From: Nocardia sp. MH4
Lineage (GTDB): Bacteria > Actinomycetota > Actinomycetes > Mycobacteriales > Mycobacteriaceae
Length of the DNA: 64,000 bases
Direction of reading: 5' to 3'
Assembly: GCF_019266065.1 (NCBI RefSeq)
Contig: NZ_LPNR01000099.1
Location: forward strand, 38,369-102,368
Part shown: in pieces, positions 55,357 through 63,968 of the stretch
Layout of the letters: each line of letters begins with the position of its first letter
Numbering within the stretch: position 1 is the stretch's first letter
Program-made: the position numbers and the translations under genes
Notes under the pieces: generated by a model
Told to the model about the DNA's origin: nothing
The model's input: only the letters and a program-made list of their open reading frames with translations
Database searches by the model: none

Positions 55357-55405
55357 GCACCCAAGTGACAAGCCCACCCGCCGCCGAACTCGCGAAGGAG
55401 AGATA

Positions 55406-56149
55406 GTGACACTGCTGCTCGAGGAGCGTCCCGTCTCGCCGCAGGGTGCGCGATTGCCCTTCGATTCCGTGGTGCCGGTAGATTCGGCTACTACGGCGAT
55501 CGAAGGGATTGGTGTGACGAGCGACGACGACGTGGTGCCTGCGGAGGCGTCCGGCTCAGAAGTCGACGAAGCCGAGCTGGCTGCGCGGTTCGAGCGCGAT
55601 GCGCTCCCGATGCTGGACCAGCTCTACGGCGCCGCCCTGCGCATGACCAGGAACCCGGCCGACGCCGAGGATCTGGTGCAGGAGACGTATGTGAAGGCGT
55701 TCCAGGGGTTCAAGTCCTTCAAGGAGGGCACGAATCTGCGGGCCTGGCTGTACCGCATCCTGACCAACACCTACATCAACTCCTATCGCAAGAAGCAGCG
55801 CCAGCCCGCGCAGTACCCGACCGACGAGATCACCGACTGGCAGCTCGCGGCTACCGCCGAGCACTCCTCGACGGGCCTGCGCTCGGCCGAGGTGGAGGCG
55901 CTCGACGCGCTGCCCGACGACGAGATCAAGGCCGCGCTGCAGCAGCTGCCGGAGGAGTTCCGGATGGCGGTGTATTACGCCGACGTCGAGGGCTTCCCGT
56001 ATAAGGAAATCGCCGACATCATGGGTACCCCGATCGGTACCGTGATGTCCCGGCTGCACCGCGGCCGCAAGCAACTCAAGGGTTTGCTCGCCGATGTGGC
56101 GCGCGAACGTGGATTCGACCGTGGGGAACGCCAGGAGGTAACGAAGTGA
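55406..56149 (+). CDS. sigH: ECF sigma factor SigH (thiol-oxidative and heat stress)
   Basis: 247-residue group 4 sigma factor of the SigH/SigR type. Region 2 spans [19 protein letters not shown] to [20 protein letters not shown]; region 4 contains [30 protein letters not shown] 55406 follows GAAGGAGAG. A second GTG at 55514 with GAAGGG upstream would give the 211-residue form that matches Rv3223c in length. This resembles the long/short SigR' and SigR forms of Streptomyces. GTGA overlap with rshA. Confidence 0.95.
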   Translation: MTLLLEERPVSPQGARLPFDSVVPVDSATTAIEGIGVTSDDDVVPAEASGSEVDEAELAARFERDALPMLDQLYGAALRMTRNPADAEDLVQETYVKAFQGFKSFKEGTNLRAWLYRILTNTYINSYRKKQRQPAQYPTDEITDWQLAATAEHSSTGLRSAEVEALDALPDDEIKAALQQLPEEFRMAVYYADVEGFPYKEIADIMGTPIGTVMSRLHRGRKQLKGLLADVARERGFDRGERQEVTK

Positions 56150-56424
56150 GCGACCCCGACATGGAGATGGACTGCACTGCCGTACTCGCGGACGTGTGGC
56201 TCATGCTCGACGGCGAATGCGATCAGGCCACCCGGGACCGGCTCCAGGAGCACATGGACCATTGCAGTCCGTGCATCGAGGCCTACGGCATCGAGGAGAA
56301 GATCAAGGGCCTGCTCAGCCGCAAGTGCGGGGGTGAGCACGCGCCGGAGGGCCTGCGCGACCGGCTGAAGCTGGAGATCCACCGGTCGATCACGGTCACC
56401 AGGATCGAGACCACCGAGGGCTGA
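56146..56424 (+). CDS. rshA: Zinc-binding anti-sigma factor RshA
   Basis: 92-residue redox-sensing anti-sigma factor that holds SigH until thiols are oxidised. The ZAS motif is H36-x3-C40-x2-C43 (HMDHCSPC); further Cys at 10, 25 and 61. GTG 56146 overlaps the sigH stop and has GGAGGT upstream, ensuring balanced production with SigH. Confidence 0.94.
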   Translation: MSDPDMEMDCTAVLADVWLMLDGECDQATRDRLQEHMDHCSPCIEAYGIEEKIKGLLSRKCGGEHAPEGLRDRLKLEIHRSITVTRIETTEG

Positions 56425-56443
56425 GCGCCCTGGTCAGGACACA

Positions 56444-56474
56444 GAAAAGGGGCACCCGACGGGTGCCCCTTTTC
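56444..56474. terminator. Bidirectional hairpin with T/A tracts
   Basis: GAAAAGGGGCACCC pairs perfectly with GGGTGCCCCTTTTC (14 bp, loop GAC) between convergent rshA and the bL37 gene. It has an A/T tract on each side, a good intrinsic terminator in both directions. Confidence 0.92.
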
Positions 56475-56491
56475 CGTACTCCGAGCGCAGC

Positions 56492-56566
56492 TCAGGAGTT
56501 GGGCCGCTTGCCGTGGTTGGCTGCGTTGCCCTTGCGGCTGCGCTTCTTACGTCCACGCTTACCCAT
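56492..56566 (-). CDS. Ribosomal protein bL37 (24 residues)
   Basis: Very short basic protein, MGKRGRKKRSRKGNAANHGK followed by RPNS. It matches the actinobacterial large-subunit protein bL37 first seen in mycobacterial ribosome structures, whose gene also lies by sigH. AGGGAG stands 6 nt before the ATG at 56566. It is too short for usual gene callers. Confidence 0.88.
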   Translation of the reverse strand: MGKRGRKKRSRKGNAANHGKRPNS

Positions 56567-56712
56567 AGGTTGCTCCCTTCTCTGGGTCCTCCCCGCCGGA
56601 GCGCGGAGCACGATCTGATCGAGAGCCATTGTTTCATGTGTGATTGGCTGTAGCTTCGGCGGATACGGCCATCGCGCATCGCGGTGGCCGAACGACTAGT
56701 GAACGGGGTGCC

Positions 56713-56928
56713 ATGCCTGAAGAAGTGCGCGCGGAGATGGTCTCGACCGTGCTCGCTGTCGAGGTCGCGGTGGGCGAGCACGTGCGGGTCGACCAGACCC
56801 TGGTGCTGCTCGAATCCATGAAGATGGAGATCCCGGTGCTCACCGAGGTCGAGGGTGACGTCACCTCGATCGATGTGGCGCCCGGACAGGTCCTCCAGGC
56901 GGGCGACCTGATCGCCACCATCGCCTGA
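56713..56928 (+). CDS. Biotinylated protein TB7.3 (biotin-attachment domain)
   Basis: 71-residue stand-alone biotinyl/lipoyl domain. The biotin-acceptor Lys is in ESMKMEIPV. It matches the mycobacterial TB7.3 (Rv3221c) by size and by position between rshA and pdtaS. The carboxylase partner is not encoded nearby. Confidence 0.93.
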   Translation: MPEEVRAEMVSTVLAVEVAVGEHVRVDQTLVLLESMKMEIPVLTEVEGDVTSIDVAPGQVLQAGDLIATIA

Positions 56929-56959
56929 CCCGCACCAGGAAGCGAAGCGTAGATCCACC

Positions 56960-58474
56960 GTGGCAACTCTGAGCGAGCTCCTGGCCGAGCACACCGACCT
57001 CCCCGGCACCGCCGTGGACCATCTGCAGCGGGTGGTGGGTGACTGGCAGTTGCTCGCCGACCTCTCGTTCTCGGATCTGCTGCTGTGGGTCGGCGCCGGG
57101 CCCGTCGCCGAGGGTGCCGACGTCGTGTGCGTCGCCCAGATCCGCCCGACGACCGCGCCGACGGTCCACCTGGACGACAAGGTGAGCACCACGGCCTCGC
57201 GCACCGACTTCCCGCAGGTCTTCGACGCCCTGCTGACCGGGGAGACGGCGCGGACCGACACCGAGGTCGAGGTCAGTGAGGTCTATCACCCGAGCCCGGT
57301 GCACGCGGTCCGTGAGGCCATCCCGGTGCGCTGCGGTGACGATGTGATCGCGGTGCTCAGTCGCGACTCCGACCTGGCGCGTTCCCGGGTGCGCAGCACC
57401 CTCGAGACGGCCTACGTCTCCTGTGCCGACGACCTGTGCCAGATGATCGCCGACGGCAGCTTCCCGACGCCGGAGGATCGCGCGGCGACCCACTCGAGCC
57501 CGCGGGCCGGCGACGGCTTCATCCGGCTCGACACCGAGGGCATCGTCGTCTACGCCAGCCCGAACGCGCTCTCGGCCTACCACCGGATGGGCATGCAGGC
57601 CGATCTGGTCGGCCAGGATCTCGCGGTGACCACCCGCTCGCTGATCACCGACCCGTTCGACGCGCAGGAAGTGGTGGCCGACATCCAGGCCGCGCTGGCC
57701 GGGCGCACCGGCCGCCGGATGGAGGTCGAGGCGCGTGGGGCGACGGTGTTGCTGCGCACCTTGGTGCTGCGGCCGGGCGGCGAACTGGCCGGGCCCGCTG
57801 TGCTCGTGCGCGACGTCACCGAGGTGAAGCGGCGTGACCGCGCGCTGCTCAGCAAGGACGCGACCATCCGCGAGATCCACCACCGGGTGAAGAACAATCT
57901 GCAGACCGTGGCCGCGCTGCTGCGGCTGCAGGCGCGCCGCACCGAGAATCCGGAAGCCCAAGTGGCGCTGACGGAGTCGGTGCGCCGGGTGACCAGCATC
58001 GCCTCGGTGCACGAGATGCTGTCGATGTCGGTGGACGAAGAGGTCGACCTCGACGAGGTCGTCGACCGGCTGCTGCCGATCATGGCGGACGTGGCCACGG
58101 TGCACACCGCGCGGATCAAGGTCCGCCGGGCGGGCTCGCTCGGGGTGTTCTCCGCCGAGCGCGCGACCCCGCTGGTCATGGTGCTGACCGAACTGGTGCA
58201 GAACGCGATCGAGCACGCCTTCGACGCGGGGCAGAACGGTACCGTGACGATTCGGTCGGAACGGTCGGCCCGCTGGCTCGATGTGATCATCAGCGACGAC
58301 GGCCGTGGGCTGCCCGCGGGGTTCAGTCTGGAGGGGTCCGACCGCCTCGGCCTGCAGATCGTGCGGACCCTGGTGACCTCCGAACTCGGCGGTTCGATCG
58401 GTCTGCATCCCGGTGCCGATGTGGGCACCGATGCGGTGTTGCGGGTCCCGCTGGGCCGCCGCTCCGGACGCTGA
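56960..58474 (+). CDS. pdtaS: Cytosolic sensor histidine kinase PdtaS
   Basis: 504-residue soluble kinase of the Rv3220c/PdtaS type. An N-terminal GAF-like region (about 1-160) is followed by a PAS-like region (about 175-285), the HisKA_2 domain with the accepting His at 307/308 (IREIHHRVKNNLQTVAALL), and an ATPase domain (VQNAIEHAF, DDGRGLPAG). Its partner PdtaR, an RNA-binding antiterminator, is not in this window. GTG 56960 with AGGAAGCG upstream. Confidence 0.94.
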   Translation: MATLSELLAEHTDLPGTAVDHLQRVVGDWQLLADLSFSDLLLWVGAGPVAEGADVVCVAQIRPTTAPTVHLDDKVSTTASRTDFPQVFDALLTGETARTDTEVEVSEVYHPSPVHAVREAIPVRCGDDVIAVLSRDSDLARSRVRSTLETAYVSCADDLCQMIADGSFPTPEDRAATHSSPRAGDGFIRLDTEGIVVYASPNALSAYHRMGMQADLVGQDLAVTTRSLITDPFDAQEVVADIQAALAGRTGRRMEVEARGATVLLRTLVLRPGGELAGPAVLVRDVTEVKRRDRALLSKDATIREIHHRVKNNLQTVAALLRLQARRTENPEAQVALTESVRRVTSIASVHEMLSMSVDEEVDLDEVVDRLLPIMADVATVHTARIKVRRAGSLGVFSAERATPLVMVLTELVQNAIEHAFDAGQNGTVTIRSERSARWLDVIISDDGRGLPAGFSLEGSDRLGLQIVRTLVTSELGGSIGLHPGADVGTDAVLRVPLGRRSGR

Positions 58475-58505
58475 GAAATCCGAAAACCGCTGGAGGGCAA
58501 CAATA

Positions 58506-58531
58506 AACCCGGCACCGCGAGGTGCCGGGTT
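58506..58531. terminator. Bidirectional hairpin between pdtaS and whiB1
   Basis: AACCCGGCACC pairs with GGTGCCGGGTT (11 bp, 4-nt loop) in the gap between the two convergent genes. Confidence 0.85.
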
Positions 58532-58586
58532 CTCAACATGCGTTACCGGGCCGGGCTGAATGGCCCGGCAACGCCTCCTTCGTCGA

Positions 58587-58841
58587 CTAGACGGAGGTAC
58601 GCGTACGGGTGCGCGCGTTGCGCCGCTTGAGCGCGCGACGCTCGTCTTCGCTCATTCCACCCCACACGCCGGCATCCTGTCCGGACTTCAGGGCCCACGA
58701 CAGGCAATCGGCAGTGACGGGGCAGCGGGCGCAGACCAGCTTGGCATCGGCAATCTGCGCGAGCGCAGGACCACTGTTACCCACCGGGAAGAACAGCTCG
58801 GGGTCCTCGTCGCGACAGATGGCCTTGTGGCGCCAGTCCAT
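58587..58841 (-). CDS. whiB1: Transcription factor WhiB1
   Basis: 84-residue iron-sulfur regulator, essential in mycobacteria and nitric-oxide sensitive. The four cluster Cys are at 9, 37, 40 and 46 (AICRDED, KLVCARCPVTADC), followed by the beta-turn GVWGG and a basic C-terminus (RRALKRRNARTRTRT). ATG 58841 after AGGAGCAGAGGA. A CRP-type site lies about 90 bp upstream, as in M. tuberculosis. Confidence 0.97.
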   Translation of the reverse strand: MDWRHKAICRDEDPELFFPVGNSGPALAQIADAKLVCARCPVTADCLSWALKSGQDAGVWGGMSEDERRALKRRNARTRTRTSV

Positions 58842-58931
58842 TCCTCTGCTCCTTTGCGCGGGCGCCACAAAGGGCACCTCTGGTTAGTGGATCGTTCACT
58901 TGTGCGACTCGAATGTTTCCGCACGGTTGCT

Positions 58932-58947
58932 TGTGAATGCTTTCACG
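58932..58947 (-). promoter_or_regulatory. Putative CRP (cAMP receptor) site upstream of whiB1
   Basis: TGTGA-ATGCTT-TCACG, one base from the TGTGA-N6-TCACA consensus, 91 bp upstream of the whiB1 ATG. The rest of 58842-59093 holds the whiB1 leader and nothing else I recognise. Confidence 0.65.
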
Positions 58948-59093
58948 AACACCGTAGATGTCAATAGGTGTCCGGCGCACCGTGGGGGAGATCACGCTCT
59001 CAGGGCCCCGCAGGGGGAACCCGCCCGGTCCTTTGTACTCGCGTCTCCTGGTTTTCGCAGCGCAACCGGGAGATTTTTCCGCGTGTCCGGAGT

Positions 59094-60038
59094 TCAGGAC
59101 GGCTTGGGAGCCACCACATCGAGGATGCCGGGCACCGATGTGAAATGCACCATCTTGCGTTTTCCGATGAAGTCGCCATCGATTTGCAGGCCGATCTCGT
59201 CGGGCGTCTCGATGTGCACCGACGGCACATCGTCCACCCGGAAAAGGCTGTCCGACTTGGGGTTTCCATTCTCGGCCAGCAACTGCCTGGCAAGCAGCAG
59301 GGTGCGGGTCACGCTCATCGAACGAACCGCGAACACGCCCAGTCCGGATTCGAAGGTCGTCCCCGGATTCGTGCGAATCGGACGGTCCTCGAGATAGGTC
59401 CACGGACTCGAATTCGTGACGAAGGCGTAATACACCTCATCGATCGGATCGTGTCCCGGGACCTCGACGGTGACGCGCGGATCCTCGCGCCGAGCGCGGA
59501 AGAACTGGCGCACGGTGGTCCGCAGATAGCGCGCGGGCGTGGCCTTGCGGCCCTTCGCCCTGGCGACGTCGATCGCCTCGCACACATCGGCGTCCAGACC
59601 TACGCCGGCGCTGAACGTGAACCACCGATCGTCGGCCAGCCCGAGCCCGATCCGGCGGTCGGCGTCGCGGGCGAGCAGATCGATGAGCTGGTTGGTTGCT
59701 GTGACCGGATCGGGGGAGATGCCGAGGGCGCGGGCGAAGACGTTGGCCGAGCCGCCGGGGATGATGCCGAGCCGCGGTCGCCAGACCTGATCGTCGCCCA
59801 CCTGGGGCACCGGCAGGAAGCCGTTGATGGTCTCGTTGACCGTCCCATCGCCACCGTGGACGACGATCAGGTCCATCTCTTGCGTGGATGCCCACTGGGC
59901 GAGTTCGGCCGCGTGGCCGCGATGCTGGGTGTGCGCAACGGTCAGCTGCGTCCGGCTCTCCAGGGCATGGGCGAGCAGATCCCGGGTCGCCGGGGTGGTC
60001 GAGGTGGCATTCGGGTTGACGATGAGCAGCGTCCGCAC
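59094..60038 (-). CDS. Diacylglycerol kinase-like lipid kinase
   Basis: 314-residue DagK/YegS-family protein (Rv3218 position). ATP-binding VVHGGDGTVNETINGF at about residue 80, with IPGGSANVFARAL after it, and the C-terminal lipid-kinase half (LGLADDRWFTFSAGVGLDAD). It would phosphorylate diacylglycerol or a related lipid. GTG 60038 has no clear ribosome site; leaderless translation is possible. Confidence 0.9.
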   Translation of the reverse strand: MRTLLIVNPNATSTTPATRDLLAHALESRTQLTVAHTQHRGHAAELAQWASTQEMDLIVVHGGDGTVNETINGFLPVPQVGDDQVWRPRLGIIPGGSANVFARALGISPDPVTATNQLIDLLARDADRRIGLGLADDRWFTFSAGVGLDADVCEAIDVARAKGRKATPARYLRTTVRQFFRARREDPRVTVEVPGHDPIDEVYYAFVTNSSPWTYLEDRPIRTNPGTTFESGLGVFAVRSMSVTRTLLLARQLLAENGNPKSDSLFRVDDVPSVHIETPDEIGLQIDGDFIGKRKMVHFTSVPGILDVVAPKPS

Positions 60039-60116
60039 GATGTCGAGCGTAATGGGAGACCGTGAACACCCGGCGCGCGCCGGGCTGCCACGACAGCTCG
60101 TCGTAGGCTGGGGCAC

Positions 60117-60587
60117 GTGGCGGAGCACGACGTGACAGACGGTGGCGAACAGCGCGACGACGAACCGGTGCCGACCGGCATCCCGAGCTCGATCCGGGTC
60201 GCGGGCGCGCTGGTGACGCTGGAGGGCCTGGCCGGTGTCGGGACCGCGGTCGTGCTGGTGGTGCGCGCGCTGACCGGCCACGACCAGTCGGTGGCCAGCG
60301 GCATCGGCACCGCGATGTGGTTCGGAGTGCTCTTCGGCGGCGTGCTCGCCGCCGGCATCGCCCTGCTGCGCGGCAAGCGCTGGGGCCGCGCGATCGCGGT
60401 CATCGCCCAGGTGCTGTTGCTGCCGGTGGCGTGGTCGCTGTTGACCGACTCGCACCAGCCGCTGTGGGGCAGCCTGCTGGCGATCATCGCGCTCGGCGGG
60501 CTCGCGGCGCTGTTCGCGCCGGCGTCGAGCCGGTTCATGGCCCAGGACTACGGCGAACTGCCCGATACCGAGCACAAGGGCGCGTAG
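60117..60587 (+). CDS. Conserved membrane protein (Rv3217c-like)
   Basis: 156 residues, acidic N-terminus, then four predicted helices (VAGALVTLEGLAGVGTAVVLV, MWFGVLFGGVLAAGIALL, AIAVIAQVLLLPVAWSLL, LLAIIALGGLAALFA). Matches Rv3217c by position. GTG 60117. Stop abuts the endonuclease V stop with no gap. Confidence 0.83.
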   Translation: MAEHDVTDGGEQRDDEPVPTGIPSSIRVAGALVTLEGLAGVGTAVVLVVRALTGHDQSVASGIGTAMWFGVLFGGVLAAGIALLRGKRWGRAIAVIAQVLLLPVAWSLLTDSHQPLWGSLLAIIALGGLAALFAPASSRFMAQDYGELPDTEHKGA

Positions 60588-61265
60588 TCAGGCTGTCGCC
60601 GCGCGCAGCGCCGCCCGGCACAGGTGGTCGGCGCGGCGGGTGGTCTCGGGTTGCCGGAAGCCCCGGGTGAGGGCGAGCACCTGCGCGCAGGCGGTGTCGA
60701 GGTCGATGAGGTGGCCGACCGAGACGAACAGCGGCTTCACCTCGTCGCGGGTGCGCAGCGCGCGCCCCACCACCTCGCCGTCGATGGTGACGTCGGTGGC
60801 GTCGCCGCGGCGCGGACCGGGCTCGGCGTAATCGCCCCAGACCGATTTGGCGACACCGATGGTCGGAATTCCGGCCAGCAACCCGACGTGGCAGGCCAGT
60901 CCGAAGCGGCGCGGATGCGCGCGGCCCTGGGCATCGCAGACGAGCAGATCCGGTGTGCCGGTGAGCTTTTCCAACGCCGCGACGGTGGCCGGGAGTTCCC
61001 GGAAAGCGAGCAGTCCCGGCACATAGGGAAAGGTCGAAATTCCGTGTGCCACTGCCGATTCCACCGGCTCCAGGGTGGCGATATCGAGAATTACCGCCGC
61101 CGTCGCGACGGTGCCGTCCGCGGCGTAGGCCGAATCAATTCCCGCCGCCGTCGAGAATTGCGGCGGCGCCGGATTCTCCGCGCGCACGAGCGGGCGCAGT
61201 TCGTCCTGGAGCGCGATCGCCTCGGCGGGCGTGCGCGGCCACTCGCGCGGCGCGTCGATCCGCAC
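60588..61265 (-). CDS. nfi: Endonuclease V
   Basis: 225-residue repair nuclease that nicks DNA 3' to deoxyinosine. Active-site Asp in GIDSAYAADG, wedge region FPYVPGLLAFRELP, second Asp in CDAQGRAHPRRFGLACHVG and Lys in GVAKSVWGDY are visible. It heads away from the GNAT gene, which ends 3 bp upstream. Confidence 0.94.
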   Translation of the reverse strand: MRIDAPREWPRTPAEAIALQDELRPLVRAENPAPPQFSTAAGIDSAYAADGTVATAAVILDIATLEPVESAVAHGISTFPYVPGLLAFRELPATVAALEKLTGTPDLLVCDAQGRAHPRRFGLACHVGLLAGIPTIGVAKSVWGDYAEPGPRRGDATDVTIDGEVVGRALRTRDEVKPLFVSVGHLIDLDTACAQVLALTRGFRQPETTRRADHLCRAALRAATA

Positions 61266-61268
61266 GGA

Positions 61269-61754
61269 TCAGCCCGCGGTCGCGGCCAGCGCCAACAATT
61301 CGTCGCCCGCGAGCCGGTAGCCGATCCACTCGTCCTGCGGTGCGGCGCCGAGGGATTCGTAGAACGCGATCGACGGCGTGTTCCAGGTGAGCACCGACCA
61401 CGACACCCGGCTGTAGCCGTGCGCGACCGCCTCGGCCGCCAGCGCCGCGACCAGCGCGCGACCGAGCCCCGTGCCGCGGGCCGCCGGCCGCACGTACAGA
61501 TCCTCCAGGTAGATGCCGTGCACCCCGTCCCAGGTGGAGTAGTTCAGGAACCATATCGCGCACCCCACCACGACCCCGTCGTACTCGGCCACATGAGCGA
61601 ACAGCGCGGGCGCCGCCCCGAACAGCGCCGCGTCCAGTTGCTCGACGGTGAGCGTGCACTCCGCGGGCGCCTTCTCGTACTCGGCCAGCTCGTGCACCAG
61701 CTCCACCAGCACAGGCACATCGGCGGGCGTGGCGCGGCGGACCAGAGCGCTCAT
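61269..61754 (-). CDS. GNAT-family N-acetyltransferase
   Basis: 161-residue acetyltransferase (Rv3216 position). Acetyl-CoA motif A: LEDLYVRPAARGTGLGRALV. The pattern ELAEYEKAPAECTLT with WFLNYSTWDG is that of diamine/thialysine-type (SSAT-like) acetyltransferases, so a polyamine or lysine-analogue substrate is possible. ATG overlaps the mutase-family gene (ATGA). Confidence 0.9.
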   Translation of the reverse strand: MSALVRRATPADVPVLVELVHELAEYEKAPAECTLTVEQLDAALFGAAPALFAHVAEYDGVVVGCAIWFLNYSTWDGVHGIYLEDLYVRPAARGTGLGRALVAALAAEAVAHGYSRVSWSVLTWNTPSIAFYESLGAAPQDEWIGYRLAGDELLALAATAG

Positions 61755-62368
61755 CGGGCGGCTCCCTCGATCGGTTCGGTGCGGGTGGTGAGGTTGTGGC
61801 CCCAGACGGTGTGGGCGTCGTGGTCGTAGCCGAGTTCGGTGATCGCGCCGGTGGACATGGCGAAGCGGCGGCCCTCGGTGACGGCGAACTCGGCCCAGCG
61901 GGCGATCAGGACGCGGGAGAAGTGGCCGTGGCCGACCAGTACGACATCGCGGTCGGCCAGGATCGGTTCGACCCGGGCCAGGATCCGGTCGGCCCGGGCG
62001 CCCACCTGCTCGGCGTTCTCGCCGCCGGGGACGGGGGCGGTCCATACCGTCCAGCCGGGCACGGTCTCGCGGATCTGGACGGTGGTCAGGCCCTCATAGT
62101 CGCCGTAGTCCCACTCGGCGAGGTCGTCGTCGATCGCGGCGTGGGTCAGCCCGGCCAGTTCGGCGGTCTGCCTGGCGCGCAGGCGGGGGCTGGTGAAGAC
62201 CAGCGGATCGCGCAGGTCGAGTGATTTCAGCACCAGTCCGGCCGAGCGCGCCTGGGCTTCACCGAGCGGGGTCAGCGGCAGATCGGTGTGGCTGGTGTGC
62301 CGTCGCTGACTGGACCAGGTGGTTTCACCGTGGCGCAGCAGGACCAACCGGGCGTCGGGAGTGGACAT
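61751..62368 (-). CDS. Histidine phosphatase / phosphoglycerate mutase-family protein (Rv3214-like)
   Basis: 205-residue histidine phosphatase. Catalytic LLRHGETTW near residue 10, TSPRLRARQTAEL, Glu in WDYGDYEG and second His in VLVGHGHFSRVL. The Rv3214 homologue (annotated gpm2) acts as an acid phosphatase rather than a mutase; the same is likely here. Confidence 0.9.
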   Translation of the reverse strand: MSTPDARLVLLRHGETTWSSQRRHTSHTDLPLTPLGEAQARSAGLVLKSLDLRDPLVFTSPRLRARQTAELAGLTHAAIDDDLAEWDYGDYEGLTTVQIRETVPGWTVWTAPVPGGENAEQVGARADRILARVEPILADRDVVLVGHGHFSRVLIARWAEFAVTEGRRFAMSTGAITELGYDHDAHTVWGHNLTTRTEPIEGAAR

Positions 62369-62404
62369 GGGTCCATCATGGCAGGCGCCGTCGCGGCGGC
62401 ATCC

Positions 62405-63643
62405 TCAGCCGAGGGCGTAGAGCTGGCCGCCGCGGCGTTCGAAGACCGTCGTGCCAAGGACCGCGGTGGAGATGGTGTCGCCCTGGTAGTCGGTGCGTTG
62501 CAGCGGGATCCGGGCGACGGTCTCGCCGGTGGCGGTGTCCACCGCGATCAGTCCGTCGGCCACCGGCACCAGCAGTCTGCCCGCCATCAGCGCGGGCGTG
62601 CCGAGCGCGTCGCGGACCGTCCAGACCGGCTGTAAGGTGTTCGCGCTCAACGCGATCAGGCTGTCGCCGGTGAAGACGTAGATCGCCGAACCGAGCCGGG
62701 TCACGGTGTTCGTGCGCGGGTTCCACGGCGCGGCCAGCTGATGCACCGCGATCTCGTTGCCGGTGCCGTCGTGCACGGCGATCCGGGCGGGCAGGCCGAG
62801 ACCGGTCGCCGTCGCCGGGGTGGCCGGGTAGTAGACGGCGGTCTTGTTGTCCGACACCGCGAGCACGCGCAGTTCGGGGGAGTCCGCGCCGGGCGCGGTG
62901 AGCACCCGCGAGCCGTACTCCTCGGGGTTGGTCGATTCCTTCGGCGCCGGGTTGAGGACGGTCAGCCGGGCGGTCATGTCGGCGGGGCAGCGCTCCAGCA
63001 CCGACAGCCGCGCGGAACTCGACGCGGCGGAGGTCAGCGCGCACCCGCTGCGCGGCTGGGTGTTCGGGTTCACCGGGGCGTCTACGTAGCCGAATTCGAG
63101 GGTGCGTACCAGGTCCGACCGCCACATCTCCAGCCGGTCGGGGCCGAGAGCGAGCAGATAGGTGCCGTCGCCGGTGACCCGGATGTCGTCGTCCATGTAG
63201 CTGCTGCGCGCGACCTTGCGCGCGCCGGTGTCGGACTCGAGCATCGCGGTCTGGCTGCAGCCGCGCTGATCGCGGTAGGTGGCGATGACGGTGCCGAACT
63301 GGGATTCCACCGCGCACAGCGGCATGTCGCGGCGATACCACCACAGCTGCTCGCCGGTGACCGGGTCGCGGCCGCTCACGGTGCCGTCGTCGCCGGTCAC
63401 CACCACATTGCCGGAGGTCAGGGCTCGGCGGCCGGCGGTATCGGCCGCGTGCCACACCTCGCCGAGCGTCGCGGGTAGTTGCGTCGCCGCGGTCACCGTC
63501 GGCGCGGGCGAGGCCGCGGTGACCGAATCGGTCCCGGTGGCGTCGGCTCGCGCCCACACCACGATCGCCGCCACCACAAGGATGACGGCGATCGCCGCTG
63601 CGGCAAAGATATCGGCGCGCGTCCGCCGCTCGGGTGCGAGCAC
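62405..63643 (-). CDS. Membrane-anchored PQQ-type beta-propeller protein (Rv3212-like)
   Basis: 412 residues. One N-terminal helix (IFAAAAIAVILVVAAIVVWA, about 12-31) anchors a large extracellular domain with WD/PQQ-like blades (VVVTGDDGTVSGRDPVTGEQLWWY, LIALSANTLQPVWTV). Four Cys in the exported part may form disulfides. Resembles Rv3212. Function unknown. GTG 63643. Confidence 0.82.
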   Translation of the reverse strand: MLAPERRTRADIFAAAAIAVILVVAAIVVWARADATGTDSVTAASPAPTVTAATQLPATLGEVWHAADTAGRRALTSGNVVVTGDDGTVSGRDPVTGEQLWWYRRDMPLCAVESQFGTVIATYRDQRGCSQTAMLESDTGARKVARSSYMDDDIRVTGDGTYLLALGPDRLEMWRSDLVRTLEFGYVDAPVNPNTQPRSGCALTSAASSSARLSVLERCPADMTARLTVLNPAPKESTNPEEYGSRVLTAPGADSPELRVLAVSDNKTAVYYPATPATATGLGLPARIAVHDGTGNEIAVHQLAAPWNPRTNTVTRLGSAIYVFTGDSLIALSANTLQPVWTVRDALGTPALMAGRLLVPVADGLIAVDTATGETVARIPLQRTDYQGDTISTAVLGTTVFERRGGQLYALG

Positions 63644-63968
63644 ACAGGCGAGTGTATTTGGCGCGCCGTGGCACCCGGACCCGCGGCCCCTGGTGGCCCG
63701 CCCGCGCGCGCGGCGCTGTCGTCCGCGCGCGGACGCCTGACCAGGACCGGCGGGTTCGCGGGCTGTCCCCCGCGCCCGAGGTGGGGCAGCGGGCGCTCGG
63801 CGTGGCGCCTTCGTCGTCGGAGACCTGTCACCCGGCGAGGTCGACCAGCTGGCCGCTGTCGTCAGGCGCCGAGGTCAGCGGGCTGTCGGGCGTCGGGCCG
63901 ACCGGGGTGGCAGAGGCGACCGCCCCCGGCCCGAGGCGGGCAGGGGGCGGTCGGTGGATGGTTCCGCG
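63644..63968. other. Intergenic region without a recognised gene
   Basis: About 325 bp between the propeller-protein start and the stop of the next minus-strand gene. Very GC-rich. It contains the promoter of the propeller gene and a duplicated copy (63861-63892) of the 3' end of the upstream gene. No convincing coding frame or RNA gene seen. Confidence 0.6.

Noticed and set aside
58887..58899. Second CRP site near whiB1 (GTG-N7-CAC)
   Set aside because: Half-site spacing is 7 rather than 8, so it does not match the CRP consensus.
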